Source: Acanthococcus lagerstroemiae
Taxonomy: Eukaryota > Arthropoda > Insecta > Hemiptera > Eriococcidae
Direction of reading: 5' to 3'
Assembly (NCBI GenBank): GCA_031841125.1
Contig: CM063111.1
Coordinates: 44,094,955-44,158,954, forward strand
DNA: 64,000 nt
The notes below the pieces were generated by a model. That model was not told the DNA's origin, ran no database searches, and saw only the letters and a list, made by a program, of their open reading frames with translations. The stretch's first letter is position 1, and each line of letters starts with the position of its first letter. The position numbers were made by a program, and so were the translations under genes. Below are positions 46,601 through 58,851 of this stretch, piece after piece.

Positions 46601-46767
46601 AAAGAAGAAAAGAAGAAGGTACGAGGTTGAAACTTGGCGTACTTACTATAAAAAGTTTAAAGTAACTGACCACAAAATTGGAGAGCACTGAGTCAATTGG
46701 TTCTCGAGTTATAGGGAGTCAAAGTGTAACTAGTGAAAATTGCATGCTCACTTACCCCGGGTGACAA
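43654..46767 (+). mobile_element. pogo/Tigger-type transposon, 3.1 kb, near full length
   Basis: Both ends carry CCGGGGTAAGTGA in inverted orientation (43660-43672 and 46748-46760), with TA directly outside the proposed limits (43652-43653 and 46768-46769). The motif GGGGYAAGTGARAAC recurs inside: near 44026 and 44051 at the left, and inverted near 46453, 46507 and 46530 at the right. These are probably binding sites for the transposase. The interior holds one degenerate transposase gene on the plus strand. Confidence 0.88.
44138..45911 (+). pseudogene. pogo/Tigger-type transposase, inactivated
   Basis: Starts MVRNCVRKTAGPAYS, followed by a pipsqueak-type helix-turn-helix (AAKSFHIPTSSL). A two-base surplus near 44298-44303 breaks the frame. 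The frame resumes at RGVKSATMGKPT and runs to a second, one-base break near 44650. Downstream the family's I-D-E-T motif reads INVT, so the first catalytic Asp is Asn, and TAG 44750-44752 interrupts the next stretch. The DDE core continues with LPPLIIF, VLIYDGHTSH and LQLMDLAVF, with Asp-Asp spacing of 35. After 45166 fragments (GFREAGIHS near 45255, a Ser/Thr-rich linker, and an acidic tail with DDDSSSSDLEE near 45795) follow in changing frames. Length and order fit the Tigger/jerky group. The gene is clearly dead but recent enough for all domains to be readable. Confidence 0.88.
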
Positions 46768-46769
46768 TA

Positions 46770-48024
46770 TTTGATAATTATTGAATGCGAATGTCTGCCA
46801 TTCTTTTTGCTCTCAATACTATCCCACTTTCGACCTCCGACTTGAAAGCCACATTGTATGGTATTAAAATTTTGTAGTGGTGAATTTAAATTCCGCTTCT
46901 CTTCCGGAGAGAAAAATAAGGTCTCTTCGAAAGGATTTCAATGTAGAACTCCATTGCAGATGTCGCTGCTGGGCCGGTTGATATAACGAATCGGAACCAT
47001 GGCTGGGGGATTCGAATGTTTCTGGGTTCTTTTTCATTTTCGGTAAAGTTAGTTTGATTCAATTGACGAGCCCTGTCAGCAACAGAATTCGCGAAATCCG
47101 GATCGAGTGTAGTCGGTTACGCGGTTCATTTAGGCCGTTCGCGAAATTTAACTCTCATAGTTCGACAGAGAGAGTCGGCCGAATACAATGAGTAGACTTG
47201 CCGACATGCCAATACACGCACACTACAGAATCTCTCGGTGGTTGAAATTTGGTCGGCAGAGTGGCACTGTGGCCGCCGAATCCCCCTGAAAAAAAAAATG
47301 AACGCCGCGATGCCCTTCGGCTGATCTTCTGTTTCTGATTTTGCGGATTTTTCTTCGGGCGGCGAGTCTGCCGAATTTTCCGCTCCATACGCCGCTTCGA
47401 TTCGAATAAATGTTTTCGAATTAATAACACTCGCTCGGCAGACTCGTCGTTCTTTCGTTTTTTCTTCCTCTTGTTTCGGGTTAATTCACCCTTTTCCGCC
47501 ATTTTCCTTTTCTAACTCGTATAAATGTGTTTGGATTTCAATACCGGCAGCATCGCTGCCTGGCAGACTGAAGAAAAATAATTTTTTCATTTATCACGAG
47601 GAGCTCAACTTTTTTCCCATTGAAATTCGCTTCCTGCGATATCCTCTCTTTGTCTTACAGAGCCGTCGGCTCTTTCACGCCCTACTCGAGTCTGAGAAAG
47701 CCGACGATTGCTCTCGGATGAATGCTCGCCATTTTACGCGCGCTTTTTACTTTTTCGCTCGGATCGCCGGCGAGTGTATGAAAAAACCACGAGCAGCTAC
47801 TAATTATTACGAAGAAGTAAATTATACTTCATTAATTATGGTCAATGATTTGAAAGAAATGTTTGATGGGGTGGCTCAACTGAACTGAACTCATGAGGTG
47901 GTTATGGGCAACGTGTATGTCTACAGCCCGATAGTCTAGTAGAATTTGAAAGAATAAATGATACAGTTTTTGGAAAGCTGAAATTTGGTGTAGTTGGTCA
48001 GGTGAACCTATTAACCCTTTGGAG
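46770..48024. other. Single-copy-looking island without a recognised gene
   Basis: 46800-47810 is richer in CG dinucleotides than the neighbouring repeats. A Lys/Arg-rich 115-residue minus-strand frame (47155-47502) has no domain and reads like a chance frame. This could be promoter, untranslated or regulatory DNA of a neighbouring gene. Confidence 0.4.
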
Positions 48025-48165
48025 CACAAGAAAAATCCTATTTTCTAATTTTGCTCTCAATCTGAGCCCTGGAATCTGCCCTTACGAGCATTACCTCAGA
48101 GACGTCGGGGAGGGTGTTAGGGCTGCCTTAGCCCTCTTCTCTTCACAAGAAACATCCTGTGAAGA
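48025..48165 (-). mobile_element. tRNA-derived SINE, copy 3 (truncated)
   Basis: The body sequence GACGTCGGGGAGGGTGTTAG and its neighbourhood matches SINE copies 1 and 2. The tRNA-like head with A and B boxes is absent. Confidence 0.75.
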
Positions 48166-49193
48166 AAAGTAAAAATGTGAGACAGTCTTGATCAGTCAGC
48201 GAAGAAGATAGTAAAATGAAGGAATAAAATATGGCCCCTTTCACTTTTGGCCGTCGGAATTGACCAGAATCTCCAAAAGGAAAAACTTGAAGGTCCGAAG
48301 ATAGTTTTTTTCTATTTGGGGTTTAGTTTTACTACCAAGTTATGGAATAGGATTCCGTTTTTCGGACTTGAACAGAAACTGCTTCCAGGCAGACCTGACA
48401 ACAGTATGCAGTAAAAAGTAATTGTTTGTGAAGGGATATTTCAAGTTTACAAATAAATTACGATCTGCAAGCTGATGTTGTGGAAAAGGTACCATAAGTC
48501 GCATCGACCTTGTCTACATTTGTGTAGGCATTATGACTACGCTGCGCATAGTAATAAATTATCGCATTACGTCGTACTGTACGAGAGAACGTGGAGTTTT
48601 GGCACATGTTCGCAAGATATCGTATCAAAATTTAAGACGAATTGGCGCAGTAGACGCCAAGACATCGATTTTTTCGTGTATTTTTCTATTTTACAACTTT
48701 AAATGCATTTTTCTCAAAATTAAGATTTCTCATCATCAAATTTTAGTTGCTTCTACTTCAGTCTGTATTCAAAACTAGAGACGTAATTTTTCTTTTTTTA
48801 TGAAATGCTGGTAAATTCTGCCAAAAACTCAAAAACAAGTTCTCCGACATCCAGTACGTTTCCACAGAACGCCTCATATTTACATAAGCACGGAGAAAAC
48901 AAGATCGTTGTCTTTTTGGTGGACCCTATGGAAGTTCTCTTATGTTGGGAGCATCATGTTTGGTATAATTTCTTAATAATATTACGTAGAATCTTTTTAC
49001 TTCTATAAATGTTCTTCATATCTCGCATACTTTTCCATGTATTTGAAAAAAATAAATCAAAATGAAAAAGTACCTACTTTTTGAATGACCCTGTGTAACG
49101 CTCGTCTTCGAGGAGAAAGGGTCATGTTTGGCATTATTCTGTAGGGAATTTTAAAAAACGTATTTTCGAACTGATAACCTATTCCAACTTTCC
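48166..49193. other. No recognised gene
   Basis: AT-rich. Overlapping short frames at 48475-49008 have no motif. No TIR pair was found. Confidence 0.35.
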
Positions 49194-49385
49194 CAGGGGC
49201 GCAAATAGAACTTTTTAATGGTGGGGGCTAGAATTGAGAGAGGAAAAATTTGGGCAGGGGTGAAAACTCGATTTGGTACCGTACCTACCTGATTTGATAC
49301 CTGCTTATTTTCATGAAATAATTTTTTTAAATGTCGATTTTGGAGAGGGGGCTATAACCCCCTAGCCCCTCTGGTTGCGCCCTTG
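49194..49385. mobile_element. hAT-type MITE
   Basis: CAGGGGCGCAAATAG at the left pairs with CTGGTTGCGCCCTTG at the right. Flanking octamers AACTTTCC and AATACTCC share only five bases, so the duplication has decayed. Confidence 0.75.
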
Positions 49386-49439
49386 AATACTCCTCATACT
49401 ATTCGAGTAATTTGAAAGAAACTGACGGGGAGAACACAT

Positions 49440-49790
49440 TTACCATCGTGGTGGAAAACGCACTCCGTTTAGGGGTGGGGTTCACCACCTTCCTGCGTCG
49501 CCACACCAAGATGAAGAGGCGAGGGGTGAAGGAAGGAAGCGCGTCCGGCTGTGATGCACCCGAATTCCAAGTTAATGCTGGATGAGCGTTGCTTCGGTCA
49601 ATTGGGTGTTACATAGTGGCCCTGGCAAGAGAGCGCAAATCCGAAGCAAAGAGGCAAATTTGGGGCCCGAGTCACAGACTCAGAACATCCCTCTGGTCAC
49701 CGATGCGATACAAAAAGGTAGTTTCCGAAGCCTAAAGTGCTATGTCTGGGAGCCAGTTTGACATGCGTGCATCGCCACACACTTCTTCAA
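49440..49790 (-). repeat. Dispersed GATGCACGCAT family, copy 3 (longest)
   Basis: The reverse complement contains GGCGATGCACGCATGTCAAA, then GGAAACTACC and GTATCGCATCGGTG. It continues for about 200 bases with local similarity to the 3' part of the copy at 41470-41680. No coding frame. Confidence 0.7.
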
Positions 49791-51514
49791 TGAAAGGGGA
49801 ATGGCTTTTTGTGTGGATCATTTAGTAAGCCAGACTGCACAATAATCCACCAAGAAGCCTTTGATCGCAATATTTTCCTATTCAGGCTCAATTTTATTAT
49901 AATTTAACTGGACTACCATCGTTTGACAAATTTCTGATACATAAAATTTTCTGATTTTTATTTTCTTTCGTTTCCCATTAATACTCTTGCAGTTTTGCTG
50001 ATAACTTAACTGAAAAACAAGCAAAACTTACTCTCGCAAGAAGTTAACACCTGATGTATTTGCAGTTTTAGATTTTCACACGTGGCGTTTAGCTTTTATA
50101 AATCGAAGTTCTGGTATTCGATGACACCCCATATACCGTGTGCAAGAAAAGCGTTGCATTTGACACCCCTTAAGAAGTTTATTTACAACGTAACACCTAA
50201 ACTGTTTCGTAGAATGTTAAACGTCTTTTGCGCCTTTTGGCACGAAGAAAATGCTTTTCTTATCTCGTACTTTCGACGAGGTTAATTTGTCATCCAGCTG
50301 TTCCTGTTTTGACGTGTTCGCAGTTCCCTGCACCGCCAACCATTTTCACTTAATCGGCCGAGAATTAACGCAGCCAGAGCTTGCGAATACGAACAATTAA
50401 CATACAGTAACGTCTTCATTCGTTTATGTACGAAAACGATGTGTGTATGTGTAGAAAACTCGATGATACGAGTGTGTCCACATCAAGTGCACATGACTCG
50501 GAAATCTTTTACTCTCAGCTGTTAAAGAATTAACTTATATGGTACGCGAAACGCGCCTAAAAAAAATTAGAAGTCGAAGAACCAGTATTGCTCGAAGTCC
50601 AATAGAATTATCCAAGATACTGACAAAAAATAAAAATGCAGAAATGCTTGGAAAGTAGACATTTGTTAGAATAAATGGTACAATTATGAACCACCATATA
50701 ACTTTTTTCTCAATAGTTTGGCTCAAAATATCTGAATCCAATTAGCAATTCGTCCAAAGGCGAGGCATATAGTCTAATTTTATGGATCAATATTTTTTTT
50801 TAACTTTTCAAGTCCACCAATACCGTAGTTTTTGTGAAATTGAAAATTGAGGTACTTATATTATGAACCTTCTTTACCCTTTCAGTCCCAACAGGACAAA
50901 ATGTCCCAAAAATTTTCAAAAAATCCTATTCGGATCACTAACAGTATTTAAATCTGTTTAAACTGTTTCACTGAGACTACTTGAGCTGCTGAACCATATC
51001 CCAGTCTTACTTTTTCGCTAGAGCGCGCTGTAGAGTGGCTATCAGCCGTTGTATTTGTGGGTTCGTGTTTTTCAGTACCTGTGGGACAATATATCCCATA
51101 TCCCATCGAATAATCCGACTGGGACATAATATCCCGTCCACTAGGGGGATGAGGGAGGGGGGGGGTCAAAGATCCATTCTAAGAAGTTTTGTGTTCTTGG
51201 GGGTCAACTGAACAGCAAGTTTCACTTCAGATTTCGTTCCGAAAAATCCCCATTCTGGGAACCAAAAGTGTCAAAAAATTCAAAAATACTCGTATCACAA
51301 AAAGTAGACCCTAAATGTAAATAATAATATTGTTGAAATATCATATTACAATCATTAGGATGTAGAGTTGTTTTGCTTTTACTTTGTTCTTTCCAATTTT
51401 TACACATTTAATAATCTGCAAAATAAATGAACTTCAGAACTTGGTAAATTTTAACGATGTGAGCTGATAACATGGTGAAAAATAAAAAAAACTTTACACA
51501 GCGTCTAAAAAGAG
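49791..51514. other. No recognised gene
   Basis: 50090-50470 looks single-copy and less AT-rich. 50880-51150 has several GGGACA and TATCCC motifs in both orientations that could be a decayed TIR element, without proof. Confidence 0.35.
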
Positions 51515-52497
51515 CAGTGTTAGAAGAACGAACGAAGACAAAGAGGAAAATCGGCATGTTTTTTGAGAACGAGAACGTGATGGGATTGAGGACAAGAGCA
51601 GAAAACAGGAACGGGAACAGCAGGACCAGGTTAGGAATGAGAACGAGAATGTAGGTAATTTTAAGGTAGGGAGAACGAGAACGAGAACGGGATAACGAGA
51701 TGATTTTTGCGTTCTTCAATTACCTTTGCAGCTGGCGCGAAGGTAAAATTCTAAAAGACTAAAAAACCACGTATTTTTTAAATGAAAAACTCAAACTGTA
51801 GTACTGCACCAGTGTTGGAAGAACGAATAAGAATGAGAAGAAAAACAGTAGAAGTATATGTTCTTGCTCTTGTTCGCAGAACGAGAATGAGAACATGATG
51901 TGATAGAGAATGAGAACGGGAGTGGGAACAGGGACAATGTGGCAATGGGAATGAGAAAGAGAATGGGAACGTCAGTGATTTTAAGGTAAGGAGAAGGGGT
52001 AACATGAACCTTGAATAATGCAGTTAGAGAATGAGAACAAACGAGAACGGGATAACGAGATGATTTTCGCGTTCTTCAAACATCTTTGCAGCTGGTGCGA
52101 ATGTATAAGTATTCTAAAAGCCTATATAAACCAATTAGGTATATATTTTTTAAATGAAAAAAAAAATCGAACTGTAGTACTGCACCAGTATTGGAAGAAC
52201 AAACAAGAACGAGAAGAAAAACGGTATATTCTCGCTCTAGAGTTCTCAGAACGAGAATGAGAACATGATGGGATTGAGAACGGGAAACAGGAAACAGGAT
52301 GAACGAGAAAAGAACCAAGGTGGGTACAAGAACGGGAACAGGAACAATACTGAAATGGGAACGAGAACAAGAACAAGACCGGGAACGTTGGTAATCTGAA
52401 GGTAAAAGGAGAACAAAGAACATGAATGAGAACTACGCAGTTAGAGAAGAAAACGAACGAGAAAGGGAACAACGATTTTTGCGTTCTTCCAACACTG
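51515..52497. mobile_element. hAT-type element built of internally repeated units
   Basis: Outer ends CAGTGTTAGAAGAACG and CGTTCTTCCAACACTG form an inverted pair, with flanks AAAAAGAG and CTAAAGAG (6 of 8). Inside, the end-like sequence CAGTGTTGGAAGAACG or CAGTATTGGAAGAAC recurs near 51809 and 52186. A block with GATAACGAGATGATTTTTGC and TTTGCAGCTGG recurs about 360 bases apart (51690 and 52050). Long purine tracts of GAGAACG-type hexamers fill the rest. The Phe/Ser-rich frames on the minus strand are translations of these repeats. Confidence 0.75.
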
Positions 52498-53469
52498 CTA
52501 AAGAGTTGAACTGGGGCACCGAAAACCGAAAACTGGATAGAAAAATGTTGTTTTAGCGTGTAGTAACAATTTTTGGGATCAGTTCGCCAGTAGCGCTAGC
52601 AATAGATTCCTTAAGGGAGTCCATATTTGTATTTTGGTTCATAATTGTACCTGTTACTCTATGAATATAACAATAAACTCAAACCTTTTCTTTTTATTGC
52701 ATTTGTATAATTTCCTTCAAATCTGGCTGCTCCCCTCAAAAAATGGTCATGCTACAGGCCTCTACGAAAATGGATGGATGGCGTTGTAAATCTTCCTAAT
52801 ACTACACACTACTCAAGAAATTTGTGTTCGCTAGTGTTACGCAATATACTGGAGTCGGTGTATAAAAGCAGAATACACTTTTTCAGACAAGAAAAATATT
52901 CGATTTATAGGATAAAAAATATTCCGACAAATCGAGGGTCACGAAACGTGAAAAAATTGATTCGAAAAAGGCAGATAGCGTGGAAGACGTTGTTGAGATC
53001 TCATTGACAATATTGTGTACACCTCTCGGAGATGAATAGATTCAATTATGTTCTAGAGTCTCGTAGATACTTCTACAGATCGGCGTGTATTAAAAGGGGA
53101 TAAAAAAACGCGTCGACGACAGATAGACGTGGCAAAAGCCAGAAAAGGGTGACGTAAATATTTTCTTATTTGGTGAAACAATACATCGAGCTGGTATACT
53201 CGATTTTAAGTCGTCGGAATTTACTAATAAAAGGAATTTCAATTTTACCGAATTATTGTTCATGAAGGCGAGTTCTTTCTTCCGAGTTATATCGAATTCT
53301 CATAAATTTAGTCCGTGCTACGGCGCGCAAATTGAAATGAAAACGGCGTTTTCTCCGACTCTGAATTCTCAAAAATAGTATATTTGTATTTTGTCGAGAT
53401 TTAATGGGGATCTCTGAGGAAGCAGAATAAGTTTATACATAGCGGATGAGGTACCATTTAGTGCCTTTC
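52498..53469. other. No recognised gene
   Basis: 52780-53400 looks single-copy. The 77-residue Arg/Lys-rich plus-strand frame (52774-53007) has no domain. Confidence 0.35.
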
Positions 53470-55415
53470 ATTGAAAACCTCGATGATTTCTAAAAAATTT
53501 CAACAGAAATCTTCGAGAAGATTCCTTTGATTTCCGAAGAATTTTATTGAAAATATTAATGAAAAATTTCGGATCATTTTCGAAGAATTTCATCGGACAA
53601 CATTGAGGAAAATCTCCGATGATTTCAGGAGAATTTTATTGGAAATCTTCAGAAGAAATCTCCAATATTTTCCAAAGAATTTCTTCAAAAATCTTCAGGA
53701 AAATTTTCCGATAATTTATGAAGAATTTCATCGGAAATATTTGGGGGAAAACTCCGATGGTTTTTGGAACAATTTTATCGAAAATCTTCAGGAAGAATCT
53801 CCTGTGATTTCCAGAGAATAATTTCATTGAAAATCTTCGAGAAGAATCTCCGATGATTTTTAAGGAATTTCATCGGAAATTTATGGGGGAAAAAATTCTG
53901 ATAATTTTCGACGAATTGAGACTATTTTTCACTCATGCGATGGAATCAGAGATTTTTCCTGAAGATTTCTGAGGAAATTCTTCGGAAATCAGCCCACAAT
54001 CTCCGAAGAATTTTTTCGAAAACAATTTGAGAAAATCTCCAATAATTTAAAAATAAAATGTCATGGGGAATCTTCGAAAATAATCTCCACTAATTTTCGG
54101 AGAATATCTTCAGGAAAAATTTCGAACGATTTCCGAAAAATGTTATGAGAAATCTTGGGGGAAAATCTCTGATCCCATCACATGAGTGGGAAATAATCTC
54201 AATTTTTCGGGAATCGGAATTTTCCCCCAAACATTACCGATGAAATTCCTTAAAAATCATCGGAGATTCTCCTCGAAGATTTCCAATGAAATTTTTCAAA
54301 GATCATCGAAAAGTTTCCCTGGAGATTTTTGATAAAATTCTTCAAAAACCATTGGAGTCCCCCCCCCCCCCCGAATATTTCCTATAAGATTCTTCAAAAA
54401 TTATCAGATAATTTCCTGGATGAATTTTGATGAAATTTTTTGGGAAACATGGACAATTTTTTCTAAAGACTTCTGCTGAGATTGTTCGTTAATTACCGGA
54501 ATTTTTTCCTCAAAATTTCCAATTAAATTTCTTAAAAATCATCGGAAATTCTTCTCGATTTCCAATGAAATTATTCTTTGGAAATCATCGGAGATTTTTC
54601 TTGAAGATTTTTGATAAAATTCTTCAAAAACTGTCGGAGTTTTTCCCCGAATATTTCCTATTCAAAAATTATTGGAAAATTTTCTCGAAGAATTTTGATT
54701 ACATTTTTTGGGAAACATTGGAAATTCTTTCAGAACATTTTCAATGGGATTCTTCGGAAATTTTCTGAATTTTTTCCCTAAAATTTCCGATGAAATTCGT
54801 TTGAAATCATCGGAGATTCTTTTTGAAGATTCCCAATGAAATTGTTTTTTGGAAATCATCGGGGATTTCTCCTGATATTTTCCGATAAAATTCTTCAAAA
54901 ACCATCGGATTTTTCCGAAATAATTTTGATAAGATTCTGTAAAAATTATCGGAAGATTTTTGAAGAAATTCTTCGGAAAACATTGGAAATTTTCTCTGGA
55001 GATTTCCGACGAAATTCTCCGGAAATATCAGAGATTGTTCTCAACGATTTCTGATAAAATTTCTTGGAAATAATTGGAGATTTTCCCCAAATATTTCTGA
55101 TGAAATTCTTCGGAAACCATCGGTAATTTATTCCAAAAATTTCAGATGAAAATCTCTGGGAATCATCGAACCTTTCTTCTGAAGAAATGTTTCAAAAATT
55201 ATCAGAGATATTCTCGATAATTTCCAATAAAATCCTTTGGTATCGCTGGAGATTTTCCTTAGAACTTTCAACAAGATTCTCCTGGAATCATCGGAGATTT
55301 TTCTCAGTGATGTCCGATGAAATTCTCCGAAAATTATCGTAAATTTTTCCTTAATATTTTCGATAAAATTCCTCGGAAATTATCTTCGGAAATCAAAGGA
55401 ATTTCGAAGATGAAT
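53470..55415. repeat. Satellite array, about 46-bp unit, first locus, inverted halves
   Basis: Roughly 40 degenerate units. Each has GAATTTCATCGGAAAT, then a GAAAATCTCCGAT-type half. Consecutive GAATTT anchors measured by eye near 53583-53720 are 46 bases apart. Up to about 53930 the units read one way, and from about 54230 the other way. A centre with a longer inverted pair (about 53905-53965 against 54150-54215, including ACTCATGCGATGG-like sequence) lies between. Because 46 is not a multiple of three, the Phe/Ile/Glu-rich frames on both strands are accidental. Confidence 0.85.
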
Positions 55416-58044
55416 GATAACTGCATCTGTTTTTCGAAAAGAATTCCACTCGGGACTAAATGCATTTTTTCGCGAGGGAAAGCTTCACTTTTGAAGTTAA
55501 TACTCCTCGTTATGTATACAACTCGAAGGGAAACCTTTTTCCCGTAGCAAATGCTCTCACTCCTGAGCACAAGCTTCCTCTTTACTTTTTTTATGCATAC
55601 ACTTTGCAGCTTGCACTTCACTTTTGCGAAGTGAAAGCTGAAGTTTCTCTTTATGCATACCTCCAATTGTACTAATAATTCCCCCTGTGTTGCCATGTAT
55701 AGCATCGCTATACATGAAATTTCCCATGTTTAGCAATCGCTGCACCCACTATGCGGAAGTTGCTGACCCTGCATTTTTAGGCCCCTGCCGATCAAACTTT
55801 TATTCAAACTCTGGCAAGAATCGTGAGAAATTTAACACTTTAAGATACATCTTTCAAACTGCGAAAAAAACATTTGAGATATTTGGCCACTGAGTTCTTT
55901 TCAGAAGTTGAACAACCATCAGTAAACGGCTGGACATAATTTAAATTACGATAAAATTGAATACCGTCGTTGATAATTTAATCATTTGTCCATCCTTTTA
56001 TACAAAAAATGCATCACTGTAGCGTAGGTATACAACCCCAAATTTTTTTGCAACTTTTCTGCGATAACTTTCAATTTATACCTCCGGGGAATTATCTGGT
56101 GAACGACCATTTAAAAAAAAACGGCGAATCCCCCAGAAACTAAGTTATAAACTTTTTTTTTTTTTTTTTTTTCAACGAAGAAGAGACTTTAATAAACTGT
56201 GTTCTCCTGTCGAAGTTGATATCTTAAAAATGCGCACAAAAGGACAGGGAGGCAGGAAACGTAAGAAAAATATAAACTAATTTAAGTTAGGAAAATCAGA
56301 TTTCCTTTATTCATGCACTTCCCACTCTAACGTGTAACTACTACTATTACCCTATTCGTGTTTATAGAAAACGGTGCTTTATTGTGGCAGTAGATACAAT
56401 TTTCCTACATTTTGCAGCCACCCGCACCCACTTTACTGTCTTTCGCCTCATTTTCGCATAAATAGGTCTTTTATGCCTTGTTTGTAAGATTTCCCTCGAG
56501 GCTGTGTCAAGGAGCGCGCACACAGTCCCTCGAACTCTTTTCCGTTTTTTTTTTTCTTCCTTTAAATTTCAAACTTTCTTAAAAAGTTTGCTTGATTTGA
56601 TTTTCAATGTCAATTTAGTCTTACGCTATTTTCAAAGCAATCTTCTCGTGCTCCGTCTACCAACTCTTCTTCTGCCACTGTGTTATCGAGGAGCCGGAAA
56701 GAGGTCGCAACGTCGAACCGTCGAGAAGCTGCAGCAACAGATGATGAAATCTCGAAAGTGAATTTCCGTCGAAGAAATTGCTTTTCCGGAATGCGATATA
56801 TTTCTCTCGACATACCCGCCGAATAATTTTAAATACCCGAAATTAATCGCCCCTGCCTAAGGATAAAAAAGCGCCCGGAACTGCCTTCTGTATCGGAGCT
56901 CCATTACGACGATAATTTGTTATACATTTACTTGCACCCGTAGCCTGGAAATCACGTAGACGCGAAATTGAATATAAAAGAAAAAAACATGGGAATGCTC
57001 TTGAGATTTGTTGAAAGCTCGCCGGTGTAAAAGTGTCAGCCCACAATGCAGCTAACGGCGGGCTGAAAAAGTACTAACGTCAACATCACGTTTCCGCTCC
57101 GGTATTGTAAGATATAACTCGCAATGAAATGAAGAAGCGGAAAGAGAGCAAGTGAAAAAGAAAGATACTATAAAGTGATCTTTACTTCCACAGTTTACTT
57201 CTTATACAATTTCCAAATTCGGTACACTATGGGTAATAAAACGCGAAATGGAACTTCGCGATACACGACTTGGACATTACGATTAGCGTCGTTACAGAAA
57301 ATAATCGCTAATAAAAACGATCGCACTGGGACCGAGGATGTGTCCTGGACCCGAGTGCGGCCGCGGTGCCGAAACCTGCGACTCCCGTACAGGTAACGTG
57401 CAGCGAACAGCTCCGTCCCGTCCGTGCCGGAGCCGTATCGAGTTTATTACGGGGGTGCACGTCACGAGTGCCCAATTTTTTTATGTCGCTTTCGAGGTAC
57501 GTGCGCGTTTTCGAATAATTTAATTAACTGCGAGTGCTGGCCGCGTTTTCGATGCTTCTTTTTTCCACGCCGCCGATCCGCGTTCTCCGAAAATCGATCT
57601 TCGAGGGCAGCTAGACAAATGTATCAGAAATGCACACGGCGATAACCGAGTAAGAATAATTACCAATGTGACGTACAAAGGGTAGCGAGCTTGATCATAA
57701 ACAGTGGTCTTGCACAACATGGTACAAAGGGACACGGATGTCGTCGGCTCGAACACGACTGCTGCTATATAGTCTTCGAATGCTATCCCATCATGCGATC
57801 GTTAATTTTCATAATACACGAAGTACAACTATAATAACTTTGTTGCTGCGAAATTCGGTACAAAGCACTTCGATAAATGATACTTCCGTTCGCGTACACT
57901 TCTCTTGATTTTTACGCGAACGAGCAGACCTAAATCACCTAGGGGAAAGACACCAATTATGAAATGGGGTCTCTTCAAGGTGACCTAGGGGGGTAAAATA
58001 TTGGTTGAAATTGGTTGAAGAAAAATGTTCTGCGTAGCCTAGTC
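55416..58044. other. No recognised gene; island at 56500-57700
   Basis: 55430-55900 carries short frames on both strands without domains. 56500-57700 is GC-richer, single-copy-looking and has several chance frames. A poly-T run lies at 56152-56172. No splice-supported exon was identified. Confidence 0.4.
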
Positions 58045-58338
58045 CAGGGGTTCTCAAACTTCATATACTCGAGGACCCCCATAATTATTTATGTAGTCAA
58101 TGCGGATGATCCCTTTTTTTCACGCGACTCATAGCTGCAGGGTAACCACCCGTCGAAAACAATATTGCCCTACTCATAGGCATGGATTGAGCTAGCCATG
58201 TACACATTTCGTAATACAAACCAAAACTGTTATTTTCAGAATTAGGCGTTCTTGGTGCGAGTGATTAAAAAATTAGATTAGAATATTTTTCGCGGACCCC
58301 TAAAAAACTGCTTGCGGACCCCACTTTGAGAAACTCTG
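58045..58338. mobile_element. hAT-type MITE with perfect target duplication
   Basis: Ends CAGGGGTTCTCAAACTTC and ACTTTGAGAAACTCTG are an imperfect inverted pair of a type common among animal hAT elements. GCCTAGTC is duplicated exactly at 58037-58044 and 58339-58346. Confidence 0.95.
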
Positions 58339-58529
58339 GCCTAGTCTATTTACTTTGTACCCTCAAAGGCTATATAGCCCGTTAAGACAGGTGAATTGGC
58401 TTATGTCGATTTTTAAAAATTTTTCTTCAGTCTTCTATTTGCAGAGGTAAAAGAAAACTTCTGAGCTTATCGTCACAATCTTACCCCTCTCCATGTGATC
58501 TTGAAGTATTGGTATATGTTGTTATAGTC

Positions 58530-58848
58530 CTTAGTCTCTCGACCAGTTTGCGTCTCTCCACTTTTTTCTCTCCTGCGCTAATCTTTTCATCTCTGAGAAG
58601 GATTTACACTTTGCATCCTTTATTATCTGCTCTTTATAGCTCATTCTTTGCCTTCCTTCCAGTTTTTTCCCTCAACCATTCCCTCTAGCAATAATAACAA
58701 TATCCCTGGATGTTTTGTATTATGCCCTATCATTTTAACTCTTCTCTTTACGATGATATTCCAAATTTCTCTTTTCCCTATTTATTGGCCTCAATATTCC
58801 CTCATTCCTGATCTTTTCTGTCCATTTGATTTTCAACATTCTCCGATA
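58530..58848 (-). pseudogene. LINE C-terminal fragment (minus strand)
   Basis: Reading downward from 58848 the translation gives RMLKIKWTEKIRNEGILRPI, broken stretches with HRKEKS, GRQRMSYKEQIIKDAKCKSF and then EMKRLAQERKKWRDANWS. This is the common end of CFDP2-type insect LINE proteins (W-DK/EK-I-NE, a G-R-R-M-Y-Q motif, MK-LAQ-R--WR). Stops break it in the middle. It directly abuts a second LINE fragment on the other strand at about 58850. Confidence 0.75.
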
Positions 58849-58851
58849 ACA

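Noticed and set aside
47155..47502. 115-residue Lys/Arg-rich minus-strand frame
   Set aside because: Composition follows AAA/CGN-rich DNA. No motif, signal peptide or conserved neighbour.
50880..51150. Repeated GGGACA/TATCCC motifs as a TIR element
   Set aside because: Motifs occur in both orientations, but no clear paired ends or target duplication could be placed.
51408..52472. Long Ser/Leu/Phe-rich minus-strand frames
   Set aside because: They reflect the GAGAACG purine tracts inside a transposable element.
53603..55054. Phe/Ile/Glu-rich frames on both strands
   Set aside because: Translations of the 46-bp satellite. The unit length is not a multiple of three, so no constant protein repeat is encoded.
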